A DNA stretch of 64,000 nt, from positions 27,717,001-27,781,000 of the forward strand of contig NC_079885.1 in assembly GCF_029227915.1 (NCBI RefSeq), written 5' to 3'. Numbering within the stretch: position 1 is the stretch's first letter; each line of letters starts with the position of its first letter. A program made the translations under genes and the position numbers. The DNA is from Hydractinia symbiolongicarpus. Lineage: Eukaryota > Cnidaria > Hydrozoa > Anthoathecata > Hydractiniidae. The notes below the pieces were generated by a model, which worked only from the letters and a program-made list of their open reading frames with translations, ran no database searches and was not told where the DNA came from. Below, in pieces: positions 39,081-52,500 of this stretch.

Positions 39081-42000
39081 TGACTGTGGGACTTAATTAA
39101 ACTAACCTCGGACTGTGACCGGATAAATATGATGAATGAGACAATTAGACTCCAAGAAAAGACATTCTTCTTAATTTGACGTGATTGCCGGAACTCAGCG
39201 ATTACATTGTGTGCTGTGGTAGCGCTTCATTTAAAAACTTAGATAAATAAGTCATTCTTTACTTTGGGACCAATCCTAGCCGTTATCGCGCGCTGAAGAA
39301 GTAGCGGCAGTTTCAAAAACTACATTTCATTGATTTTCTAACGGTATCAATCCGCTTCAGTTACAACGGTTGCGTCACATATTCGTACGAACATGTATTT
39401 AGCGATATTTTTCTCATATTACTAGGTTGCATCGCTTTTAACAGTGAAACAATTGACTGCGGGAGTTAATTGAACTGATTTTGGACTGTGACCTTATAAA
39501 TGTTATAAGTGAGACAATTGGACTCCAAGAAATAACATTCTTCTTAATTTTACATGATTGTGGGAATTCAGTGATTACACTGGGTGCTGTGGTAGCGCTT
39601 TATTTAAAAAATTAAAATAAATAAGTCATTTTTTACTGTGGGACCTATCCTAGCCGTTATTGCGCGCTGAAGAAATAGAGACAGTTTCACAAACTAAATT
39701 TCATTGACTTTCTAACGGTGTCAATCCCTTTGAGTTACAACGGTTGCGTCACATATTCCTACCAACATGTATTTAGTGATTTTCTTCAGATATTATTAAG
39801 TTGTATCCCTTTTAACAGTGAAACGATTGACTGTGGGAATAAATTGAACTGATTCTGGACTGTGACCTTATAGATGTGATAAATGAGCTAATTGGTCTCC
39901 AAGGAATAACATTCTTCTTAATTTGACATGATTGCTGGAATTCAGCGATTACATTAGGCTCTGTGGTAGCGCTTTATTTAGAAATTTAGATAAATAAGTC
40001 CTTTTTTACTGTGGGACCTATCCTAGCCGTTAGCACGCGCTGAATAAATAGGAACAGTTTCAAAGACTACATTTCATTGACCTTCTAGCGGTAACAATCC
40101 GTTTGAGTTACAACAGTTGTGTCACATATTCATACCAACATATATATAGCGATAGTATTCGGATATTACTAGGTTGCATCGCTTTAAACAGTGCAACATT
40201 TGACTGTGGACTTAATGGAACTGATTTTGGACTTTGATCTTATAAATGTTATAAGTGAGACAATTCCACTGCCAGAAATAACATTCTTCTTAATTAGACA
40301 TGATTGTGGGAACTCGGCGATTTCACTGAACCCTGTGGTAGCGATTCATTTAAAAATTTAGATAAGTAAGTCATTTTTACTGTAGGACCAATCCTAGCCG
40401 TTAGCGCGCGCTGAAGATATAGAGATAGGTTCAAAAACTCCATTTCATTGACTTTCTAACGGTGTCAATCCGTTTGAGTTACAACGGTTGCGTCACACAT
40501 TCGTTCTAACATGTATTTAGTGATTTTTTTCCGATATTACTGAGTTGTATCGCTTTCAACAGTGAAACGATTGACTGTAGGACTTAATTGAACTGATTTT
40601 GGACTTTGATCTTGTAAATGTGATAAATGAGCCTGTTTGACTACAAGAAATAACATTCTTCTTAATTTGACATGATTGCTGGAACTCAGCGGTTACATTG
40701 GGCGCTGTGGTAGCGCTTGATTTAAAAATTAAGATAAGAAGTTCAGTTTTTACTGTGGAACCAATCCTAGACGTTATCGCGCGCTGAAGAAAAAGAGACA
40801 GTTTCAAATACTACATTTCACTGAATTTCGAACGGTATCAATCCGCTTCAGTTACAACGGTTGCGTCACATATTCGTACCAACATGTATTTAGCGATATT
40901 TTTCTGATATTACTAGGTTGATTCGCTTTTAACAGTGAAACGATTGACTGTGGGACTTAATTGAACTGATTGTGGACTGTGACCTTGTAAATGTTTTAAG
41001 TAAGACAATTGGACTCCAAGAAATAACATTTTTCTTAATTTGATATGATTGTGGGAACTCAGCGATTACACTGGACCCTGTGGTAGCGATTCATTTAAAT
41101 ATTTAGATAAATAAGTCGTTTTTACTGTGGGACCAATCCTAGCCGTTAGCGCACGCTGAAGATATAGAGACAGTTTCAAAACTCTATTTCATTGACTTTC
41201 TAACGGTGTCAATCCGTTTGAGTTAGAAAAGTTCATCACACATTTGTACCAACATGTATTTAGTGTTTTTTTTCCGATATTACTAAGTTGTAGCGCTTTC
41301 AACAGTGAAACGATAGACTGTGGCACTTACTTAGAAATGTGATAAATGAGCCATTATGACTACAAGAAATAACACTCTTCTTAATTTGACATGATTGCTG
41401 GAACTCAGTGATTACATTAGGCTCTGTGGTAGCGCTTTATATAAAAGTTTAGATGAATAAGTCTTTTCTCACTGTGGGACCAATCCTAGCCGTTATCGCG
41501 CGCTGAAGAAATAGCGACAGTTTCAAAAACTACATTTCATTGACTTTCTAACGGTATCAATCCGCTTCAGTTACAACAGTTTAGTCACATACTCGTACCA
41601 ACATGTATTTAGCGATATTTTTCTGATATTACTAGGTTCCATCGCTTTTAATAGTGAAACGATTGACTGCGGGACTTAATTGAACTAACTTTGGACTGTG
41701 ACCTTATAAATGCGGTAAATGAACCAGTTTGACTATAATAAACAACCTTCTTCTTAATTTGACATGATTGCTGGAATTTACCGATTTCACTGGGCGTTGT
41801 GGTAGCACTTTATTTAAAAATTTAGATAAATAAGTAGTTTTCTACTGTAGGACCAATCCTAACCGTTAGCGCGCGCCAAAGAAAGAAAGACAGTTTCAAA
41901 AACAACATTTCATTGTCTTTATAACGGTATCAGTCCGTTTCAATTACAACGGTTGCGTCACATATTCGTACCAAAATGTATTTAGCGATAATTTTCTGAT

Positions 42001-42856
42001 ATTACTGGGTTGCATCGCCTTTAACAGTGAAAGGATTGACTGTGGGACTTAATTGAACTAATTTTGGACTTTGAAGTCATAAATGTGATAAATGAGACAA
42101 TTGGACCCAAGAAATAACAATCTTCTTAATTTGACATGATTGCTGGAATTTACCGATTTCACTGGGCCCAATGGTAGCGCTTTACTTAAAAATTCAGATA
42201 AATAAGTCATTTTTACTGTGTGACCAATCCTAGCCGTTAGCGCGCGCTTAATAAATAGGAACAGTTTCGAAAACCACATTTTATTGACTTTCTAACAGTA
42301 TCAATCCGTTTGAGTTACAACGGTTGCGTCACAAATTCGTACCAACATGTATTTAGTGATTTCGTTCCGATATTACTAAGTTGTATCGCTTTCAACAGTG
42401 AAACAATTGACTGTGGGACTTAATTGAACTGATTTTGGACTTTGATCTTGTAAATGTGATAAATGAGCCAGTTTGACTACAAGAAATAACATTCGTCTTA
42501 ATTTGACATGATTGCTGGAACTGAGCGGTTACATTGGGCGCTGTGGTAGCGCTTTATTTAAAAATTAAGATAAAAAGTTCAGTTTTTACTGTGGAACCAA
42601 TCCCAGACGTTATAGCGCGTTGAAGAAATAGAGACAGTTTCATATACTACATTTCACTGGCTTTCTAACGGTATCAATCCGTTTGAGTTACAACGGTTGC
42701 GTCACACATTCGTACCAACATGTATTTAGTGATTTTTTTCCGATATTACTAAGTTGTATCGCTTTCAACAGTGAAACGATTGACTGTGGGACTTACTTGA
42801 ACTGATTTTGGATTTTGACCTTATAAATGTGATAAATGAGCCATTATGACTACAAG

Positions 42857-43478
42857 ATTGTCAAATGTGGATGATTGTAATGTTGAAATTTTATCTACTA
42901 CCATCAGCCAGTCTGATACTTACGAATATCTTGGTATAACGTTAGATTCTCATCTGAACCTGAACGAACACTACAGCAAGGTGTATAAGAAGATTTGCTC
43001 TCGTATATACTTATTGAAGAAATTACGACATCAGATTTCTCCTGTGGTAGCTAATTCCATATATAACGCGTTGATCAAACCAATATTTCACTACTGTTAT
43101 CCTGTATATTGTAACCAAAGTAATTCTTGGAAAATGAAATTTGAAGGACTTCATAATCGTGCTAACACTATCATTCATAATACTGGAGAACATTCGATTT
43201 CTATTGAAAACGAACGTAAAAGAAAAGCTGTCACAGATGTGTTCAAGATTCTCCATAAAATTGATAACGTTAGCAATATTCAATACGAGCTGGTGAATCA
43301 TAATATGAACACGAGAGGTAACAAGTCGCAGATAAGATTACCAAAAGTTAGAACAGAAGCTGGCCGAAAGACTGCGAGCTACTATGGTGCACAATTGTTC
43401 AATACACTGAACTTGGATGTACGAAATGAAAAATCTTTTGTCAATTTTAAACGGTATATTTCTAAGCACGAATGGTAA
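42857..43478 (+). pseudogene. LINE reverse-transcriptase C-terminal fragment (jockey/CR1-like)
   Basis: Open for about 207 codons but lacking the palm. It starts just before the thumb-region motif (YEYLGITLDSHLNLNEHY) and continues with KICSRIYLLKKLRHQISPVV, then YNALIKPIFHYCYPVYCN. It ends in a basic tail typical of jockey/CR1-type non-LTR elements (RTEAGRKTASYYGAQLFNTL). The first ATG used by the frame (42,846) comes from the satellite, so it is not a natural start. No stop interrupts it, which suggests a fairly recent insertion. Confidence 0.7.
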
Positions 43479-44021
43479 TATATATTCATATGTGACTTAT
43501 GTATTGTGCCTAGCCAATCATGATTTTCCTGGTAGTTTTTCTTTCATAACTTCAATCGGTGTTTCTATCACTTCTCACGCCTCTTTTGAAACAGTATCAT
43601 TGTGTATGATGATGTCTGAACTTGTGCTATCTTAGTAGTCTCTCATAGCATTTCACCTCAGTTGGTGTTTTAACAATTCTGATGCCTCTTTTTGACTCAG
43701 TGTCTGAAAATTTTATTTTAATAACTTATTTATTTACTTGATTATTTGACACATTTTAATATATATAGTCACACATTCACACTTACGATCAACTATGCCA
43801 TTCTCCTTCACAGTGACTTATCCTGATACGTGCCTACTTGCTTACTCATCACTCGTCTTTATTCAAGAGTGCTGCACTTACTAACTATGCCTCTTCGAAA
43901 CAAAATTTTTATAGTATTTTTAGCTTTTACTTTCATTTATTTTTGTACAGGTCCTGCATTGACACCAGATATGTATATATTCTGACGTAGTCAACCTGTG
44001 TAAATATCAAAAAATAATAAT
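42857..44021 (+). mobile_element. 5'-truncated LINE inserted in the satellite
   Basis: The satellite text stops at GACTACAAG (42,856) and resumes at ATAAGAAATAAC (about 44,022) in the same monomer register. The insert is about 1,165 bp with a 3' tail AAAAAATAATAAT. The coding part (to 43,478) is followed by about 540 bp of 3' untranslated sequence. No clear long target duplication is visible, perhaps only AAG. The interrupted monomer is the same variant as the one at about 41,330. Confidence 0.75.
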
Positions 44022-47000
44022 ATAAGAAATAACACTCTTCTTAATTTGACATGATTGCTGGAACTCAGCGATTACATTAGACTCTGTGGTAGCGCTTTAT
44101 TTAAAAGTTTAGATGAATAAGTCTTTTCTTACTGTGGGACCAATCCTGGCCGTTATCGTGCGCTAAAGGAATAGCGATAGTTTCAAAAGCTACATTTCAT
44201 TGAATTTCTAAAGGTATCAATCCGCTTCAGTTACAACAATTGCGTCACATATTCGTACCAACATGTTTTTAAAGATATTTTTTCTGATATTACTAGGTTG
44301 CATCGCTTTTAACAGTGAAACGATTGACTGCGGAACTTAATTGAACTAACTTTGGACTGTGACCTGATAAATGTGATAAATGAGACAATTGGACACCAAA
44401 AAATAAGATTCTTCTAAATTTGACGTGATTCCTGGAACTCAGAGATTACATTGGTCGCTGTGGTAGCGCTTTATTTAAAAATTTAGATAAAAAAGTCATT
44501 CTTTACTGTGGGACCAATCCTAGCCGTTATCGCGCGCTGAAGAAATAGCGACAGCTTCAAACACTACATTTCATTGACTTTATAACGGTATCAGTCCGTT
44601 TCAATTACAACGGTTGCGTCACATATTCGTACCAAAATGTATTTAGCGATAATTTTCTGATATTACTATGTTGCATCGCCTTTAACAGTGAAAGGATTGA
44701 CTGTGGGACTTAATTGAACTAATTTTGGACTTTGAAGTCATTATTGTGATAAATGAGACAATTGGACCCAAGAAATAACAATCTTCTTTATTTGACATGA
44801 TTGCTGGAATTTACCGATTTCACTGGGCGCTGTGGTAGCGCTGTACTTAAAACTTCAGATAAATAAGCCATTTTTTACTGTGATACCAATCCTGGCTGTT
44901 ATCGCGCACTTCTTAAATAGGAACAGTTTCGAAAACTACATTTGATTGACCTTCTAACAGTATCAATCCGTTTGAGTTACAGCGGTTGCGTCACAAATTC
45001 TTACCAACATGTATTTAGTGATTTTTTTCCGTTATTACTAAGTTGTATCGCTTTCAACAGTGAAACGATTGACTGTGGGACTTAATTGAACTGATTTTAG
45101 ACTTTGATCTTGTAAATGTGATAAATGAGCCAGTTTGACTACAAGAATTAACATTCTTCTTAATTTGACATGATTGCTGGAACTCAGCGGTTACATTGGG
45201 CGCTGTGGTAGCGCTTTGATTAAAAATTAAGATAAAAAGTTCAGTTTTTACTGTGGAACCAATCCTAGAGGTTATCGCGCGCTGAAGAAATAGAGACAGT
45301 TTCAAATACTACATTTCACTGGCTTTCTAACGGTATCAATCCGCTTTAGTTACAACGGTTGCGTCACATAGTCGTACCAACATGTATTTAGCGATATTTT
45401 TCTGATATTACTAGGTTGATTCGCTTTTAACAGTGAAACGATTGACTGTGAGACTTAATTGAAATGTTTGTGGACTGTGACCTTGTAAATGGTATCAGTA
45501 AGACAATTGGACTCCAAGAAATAACATTCTTCTTAATTTAATATGATTGTGGGAACTAAGCGATTACACTGGACCCTGTGGTAGCGATTCATTTAAAAAT
45601 TTAGATAAATAAGTCATTTTGTACTTTGGGACCAATTCTAGCCGTTAGCGCGCGCTGAAGAAATAGAAACTATTTCAAAAACTACATGTCATTGACTTTC
45701 TAACGATGCCAATCCGCTTGAGTTACAACGGTTGCGTCACATATTCGTATCAACATGTATTTAGTGATTTTCTTCCGATATTACTAAGTTGTATCGCTTT
45801 TAATAGTGAAAGGAATGACTGTGGGACTTAATTGAACTGATTCTGGACTGTGAACTTATAAATGTGATGAATGAGCCTACTGGACTCCAAGAAACAACCT
45901 TCTTCTTAATTTGACATGATTGTTGAAATTCAGCGATTACACTGCGCTCTGTGGTAGCGCTTTATTTAAAATTTAGATAAATAAGTCTTTTTTTACTGTG
46001 GGCCTAATCCTGACCGTTAGCACGCCCTGAAGATATAGAGACAATTTTAAAAACTACATTTCAATGAGTTTCTAAGGGTATCAGTCCACTTCAGTTACAA
46101 CGGTTGCGTCACATGTTCGTTCCCACATGTATTTAGGGATATTTTTCTGATAATACTAGGTTGTATCGCTTTTAACAGGGAAACGATTGACTGTGGGACT
46201 TAAGTGAACTGATTTTGGACCGTGACCTTATAAATGTGATAAGTGAGACAACTGGACCCAAGAAACAACCTTCTTCTTAATTTGACATGATTGCTGGAAT
46301 TTACCGATTTCACTGGGCGCTGTGGTAGCGCTTCATTTAAAAATTTAGTTAAATAAGTCATTTCCTACTGTGGGACCAATCTTAATAGTTAGCGCGCGCC
46401 GAAGAAAGAGAGACAGTTTCAAAAACATCATTTCATTGTCTTTTTAACGGCATTAACCCGTTTCAATTACAACGGTTGCGTCACATATTCGTACCAAAAT
46501 GTATTTAGCGATAATTTTCTGATATTACTAGGTTGCATCGCCTTTAACAGTGAAAGGATTGACTGTGGGACTTAATTGAACTAATTTTGGACTTTGAAGT
46601 CATAAATGTGATAAATGAGACAATTGGACCCAAGAAATAACAATCTTCTTAATTTGACATGATTGCTGGAATTTACCGATTTCACTGGGCGCTGTGGTAG
46701 CGCTTTACTTAAAAATTTAGATAAATGAGCCATTTTTTACTGTGATATCAATCCTAGCCGTTATCGCGCGCTTAATAAATAGGAACATTTTAAAAAACTA
46801 CATTTCATTGACTTTCTAACGGTGTCAATCCGCCTAAGTTACAACGGTTGCTTCACGTATTAGTACCAACATGTATTTAGTGATTTTTTTCCGATATTAC
46901 TAAGTTGTATTGCTTTTGACAGTGAAACGATTGACTGTGGGACTTAATTGAAGTGATTCTGTACTGTGACTTTATAAATGTGATAAATGAGCCAATTGGA

Positions 47001-47860
47001 CTCCAAGGAATAACATTTTTCTTAATTTGACATGATTGCTGGAATTCAGCGATTACACTCGGCCCTATGGTAGCGCTTCACTTAAACATTTATACAAAAT
47101 AATTCATTTTTTACTGTGGGACCAATCCTGGCCGTTAACACGCGCTAAATAAATAGGAACAGTTCCAAAGACTACATTTCATTGACTTTCTGGCGGTATA
47201 AATTTGTTTGAGTTACAACGGTTGCGTCACATATTCGTACCAACATGTATTTAGTGATATTTTTCCGATATTATTAAGTTATATCGCTTTTAACAGTGAA
47301 ACGATAGACTCTGGGACATAATTGAAATATTTTTAGACTGTGACCTAATAAATATGATAAGTGAGCCAACTGGAACCCAAGAAATAACATTCTTCTTAAT
47401 TTGACATGATTGCCGCAACTCAGCGATTACACTGGGCGCTGTTTGGAGCGCTTCATTTAAAAATTCAGATAAATAAGTCATTTTTTTCTGTGGGACGAAT
47501 CCTAGCCGTTAGTGCGCGCTGAAGAAAGAGAGACCGTTTTAAAAACTACATCTCATTGACTCTGTAACGATATCAGTCCGTTTCAATTACAACGGTTGCG
47601 TCACATAATCGTACTAACATGTATTTAGCGATATTTTTCTGATTTTACTAGGTTGCACCGCTTTTAACAGTAAAAGGATTGACTGTGGGACTTGATTGAA
47701 CTTATTTTGGACTTTGACCTCATAAATGTGATAAATGAGACAATTGGAACCAAGAAATATCAATCTTCTTAATTTGACATGATTTCTGGAATTTACTGAT
47801 TTTACTGAGCGCTGTGGTAGGGATTCACTTAAAAATTTAGATAAATAAGTCATTTTTTAC

Positions 47861-49520
47861 GGTGGGACCAATCCTAGCTGTTAGCCCGCGCTGAAGAAAG
47901 AGATACAGTTTTATAAACTACATTTCATTAACTCTCTAACGTTATCAGTCCGTTTCAATTACACCGGTTGCGTCACATATTCGTACCATCATGTATTTAG
48001 CGATATTTTTTGATTTTACTAGGTTGCATCTTTTTTAACAGTGAAAGGTGGGACTTAATTGAACTGATTTTGGACTTTGACCTCAAAAATGTGATAAATG
48101 AGACAATTGGACCCAAGAAATAACATTCTTCTTAATTTGACATGATTGTTGGAATTTACCGATTTCGCTGGGCGCTGTGGTAGCGCTTTATTTAAAAGTT
48201 TAGATAAAAAAGTCATTTTGTACTGTGGGACCAATCCTAGCCGTTAGTGCGCGCTGAAGAAATAGAAAAATTTTCAAAAACTACATTTCATTGAATTTCT
48301 GGCGGAATAAATCCGTTTGAGTTACAACGGTTGCGTCACATATTCGTACCAACATGTATTTAGTAATATTCTTCCGATATTATTGAGTTATTTCGGTTTT
48401 TACCAGTGAAACGATTGACTCTGGGACTTAATTGAAGTAACTTTGGACTGTGCCCTTATAAATGTGATAAGTGAGACAATTGGACCCAAGAAATAACATT
48501 CTTCTTACCTTGACATGATTGCTGGAATTTACCTTTTTAACTGGGCGCTGTGGTAGCGCTTCATTTAAAAATTTAGATAAATAAGTCAGTTTTTTCTGTG
48601 GGACGAATCATAGCCGTTAGCGCGCGCTGAAGAAATAGGGACAGTTTTAAAAACTACCTTTCAATTAATTTTTAACGGTGTGAGTCCGTTTGAGTTACAA
48701 CGGTTGAGTCAAATATTCGTCCGCACATGTATTTAGGGATATTTTTCTGATAATACTAGGTTGTATCGCTTTTAACAGTGAAACGATTGACTGTGGTACT
48801 TAATTGAACTGATTTTGGACTGTGATCTTATAAATGTGATAAGTGGGACAATTGAACCCAAGAAATATCATTCTTCTTAATTTGACATGATTGCTGGAAT
48901 TTACCGATTTCACTGGGCGCTGTGGTAGGGCTTCACTTAAAAATTTAGATAAATAAGTCATTTTTTACGGTGGGACCAATCCTAGCTGTTAGCCCGCGCT
49001 GAAGAAAGAGATACAGTTTTATAAACTACATTTCATTAACTCTCTAACGTTATCAGTCCGTTTCAATTACACCGGTTGCGTCACATATTCGTACCATCAT
49101 GTATTTAGCGATATTTTTTGATTTTACTAGGTTGCATCTTTTTTAACAGTGAAAGGTGGGACTTAATTGAACTGATTTTGGACTTTGACCTCAAAAATGT
49201 GATAAATGAGACAATTGGACCCAAGAAATAACATTCTTCTTAATTTGACATGATTGTTGGAATTTACCGATTTCGCTGGGCGCTGTGGTAGCGCTTTATT
49301 TAAAAGTTTAGATAAAAAAGTCATTTTGTACTGTGGGACCAATCCTAGCCGTTAGTGCGCGCTGAAGAAATAGAAAAATTTTCAAAAACTACATTTCATT
49401 GAATTTCTGGCGGAATAAATCCGTTTGAGTTACAACGGTTGCGTCACATATTCGTACCAACATGTATTTAGTAATATTCTTCCGATATTATTGAGTTATT
49501 TCGCTTTTACCAGTGAAACG
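47861..49520 (+). repeat. Local three-monomer duplication
   Basis: The block beginning GGTGGGACCAATCCTAGCTG at 47,861 recurs at 48,969 (offset 1,108, about three monomers). Both copies carry the same rare 9-bp deletion (GTGAAAGGTGGGAC in place of GTGAAAGGATTGACTGTGGG). The shared deletion shows recent copying. Confidence 0.7.
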
Positions 49521-52500
49521 ATTGACTCTGGGACTTAATTGAAGTAACTTTGGACTGTGCCCTTATAAATGTGATAAGTGAGACAATTGGAACCAAGAAA
49601 TATCATTCTTCTTAATTTGAGATGATTGCCGCAACTCAGCGATTATACTGGGCGCTGTTTGGAGCGCTTCATTTAAAAATTTAGATAAATAAGTCATTTT
49701 TTACTGTGGGACAAATCCTAGCCGTTATCGCGCGCTGAAAAAATAGAGACAGTTTTAAAAACTACATTTCAATTAATTTCTAACGGTGTGAGTCCGTTTG
49801 AGTTACCACGGTTGAGTGACATATTCGTCCCCACATGTATTTAGGGATATTTTTCTGATAATACTAGGTTGTATCGCTTTTAACAGTGAAACGATTGACT
49901 GTGGTACTTAATTGAACTGATTTTGGACTGTGATCTTATAAATGTGATAAGTGAGAAAATTGGACCCAAGAAAAATCATTCTTCTTAATTTGACATGATT
50001 GCTGGAATTTACCGATTTCACTGGGCGCTGTGGTAGGGCTTCACCTAAAAATTTAGATAATTAAGTCATTCTTTACGGTGGGACCAATCCTAGCTGTTAG
50101 CCCGCGCTGAAGAAAGAGATACAGTTTTATAAACTACATTTCATTAACTCTCTAACGTTATCAGTCCGTTTTAATTACACCGGTTGCGTCAAATATTCGT
50201 ACCATCATGTATTTAGCGATATTTTTTGATTCTACTAGGTTGCATCTTTTTTAACAGTGAAAGGATTGACTGTGGGACTTAATTGAACTGATTTTGGACT
50301 TTGACTTCAAAAATGGGATAAATGAGACAATTGGACCCAAGAAATAACATTCTTCTTAATTTGACATGATTGTTGGAATTTACCGATTTCGCTGGGCGCT
50401 GTGGTAGCGCTTTATTTAAAAGTTTAGATAAAAAAGTCATTTTGTACTGTGGGACCAATCCTAGCCGTTAGCGCGCGCTGAAGAAATAGAGACAGTTTTA
50501 AAAACTACATTTCAATTAATTTCTAACGGTGTGAGTCCGTTTGAGTTACAACGGTTGAGTCACATATTCGTCCCCACATGTATTTAGGGATATTTTTCTG
50601 ATAATACTAGGTTGTATCGCTTTTAACAGTGAAACGATTGACTGTGGTACTTAATTGAACTGATTTTGGACTGTGACCTTATAAATGTGATAAGTGAGAC
50701 AATTGGACCCAAGAAATATCATTCTTCTTAATTTGACATGATTGCTGGAATTTACCGATTTCACTGGGCGCTGTGGTATGGCTTCACTTAAAAATTTAGA
50801 TAAATAAGTCATTTTTACGGTGGGACCAATCCTAGCTGTTAGCCTGCGCTGAAGAAAGAGATACAGTTTTATAAACTGCATTTCATTAACTCTCTAACGT
50901 TATCAGTCCGTTTCAATTACACCGGTTGCGTCACATATTCGTACCATCATGTATTTAGCGATATTTTTTGATTTTACTAGGTTGCATCTTTTTTAACAGT
51001 GAAAGGATTGACTGTGGGACTTAGTTGAACTGATTTTGGACTTTGACCTCAAAAATGTGATAAATGAGACAATTGGACCCAAGAAATAACATTCTTCTTA
51101 ATTTGACATGATTGTTGGAATTTACCGATTTCGCTGGGCGCTGTGGTAGCGCTTTATTTAAAAGTTTAGATAAAAAAGACATTTTGTACTGTGGGACCAA
51201 CCCTAGCCGTTAGTGCGCGCTGAAGAAATAGAAACATTTTCAAAAAGCACATTTCATTGAATTTCTGGCGGAATAAATCCGTTTGAGTTACAACGGTTGC
51301 GTCACATATTCGTACCAACATGTATTTAGTGATATTGTTCCGATATTATTAAGTTATATCGCTTTTAACAGTGAAACGATTGACTCTGGGACTTAATTGA
51401 AAAGATTCTGTACTGTGACCTTATAAATATGATAAATGAGCCAATTGGACTCCAAGGAATAACATTCTTCTTAATTTGACATGATTGCTGGAATTCAGCG
51501 ATTACACTCGGCCCTATGGTAGCGCTTCATTTAAAAATTTAGATAAATTAGTCAGTTTTTTCTGTGGGACGAATCATAGCTGTTAGCGCACGCTGAAGAA
51601 AGAGAGACAGTTTTAAAAACTACATCTCATTGACTCTGTAATGGTATCAGTCCGTTTCAATTACAACGGTTGCGTCACATATTCGTACCAACATGTATTT
51701 AGCGATATTTTTCTGATTTTACTGGGTTGCATCGCTTTTAACAGTGAAAGGATTGACTGTGGGACTTGATTGAACTGATTTTGGACTTTGACCTCATAAA
51801 TGTGATAAATGAGACAATTGGACCCAAGAAATATTATTCTTCTTAATTTGACATGATTGCTAGAATTTACCGATTTCGCTGGGCACTGTGGTAGCGCTTT
51901 ATTCAAAATTTAGATAAATAAGTCTTTTTTTACTGTGGGACTAATCCTGACCGTTAGCACGCGCTGAAGAAATAGAGACATTCTCAAAAACTACATTTCA
52001 TTGACTTCTTGGCGGTATCAATCCGTTTGAGTTACAACGGTTGCGTCACATATTTGTACCAACATGTATTTAGTGATATTCTTCCGATATTATTAAGTTA
52101 TATCGCTTTTAACAGTGAAACGATTGACTGTGGGACTTAATTGAAGTGATTCTGTACTGTGGCCTTATAAATGTGATAAATGAGCGAATTGGACTCTAAG
52201 GAATAACATTCTTCTTAATTTGACATGATTGCTGGAATTCAGCGATTACACTCGGCCCTATGGTAGCGCTTCACTTAAAAACTTATTCAAAATAAGTCAT
52301 TTTTTACTGTGGGACCAATCCTGGCCGTTAGCACGCGCTGAATAAATAGGAACAGTTTCAAAGACTACATTTCATTGAATTTCTGGCGGAATAAATCCGT
52401 TTGAGTTACAACGGTTGCGTCACATATTCGTACCAACATGTATTTAGTAATATTCTTCCGATATTATTGAGTTATTTCGCTTTTACCAGTGAAACGATTG

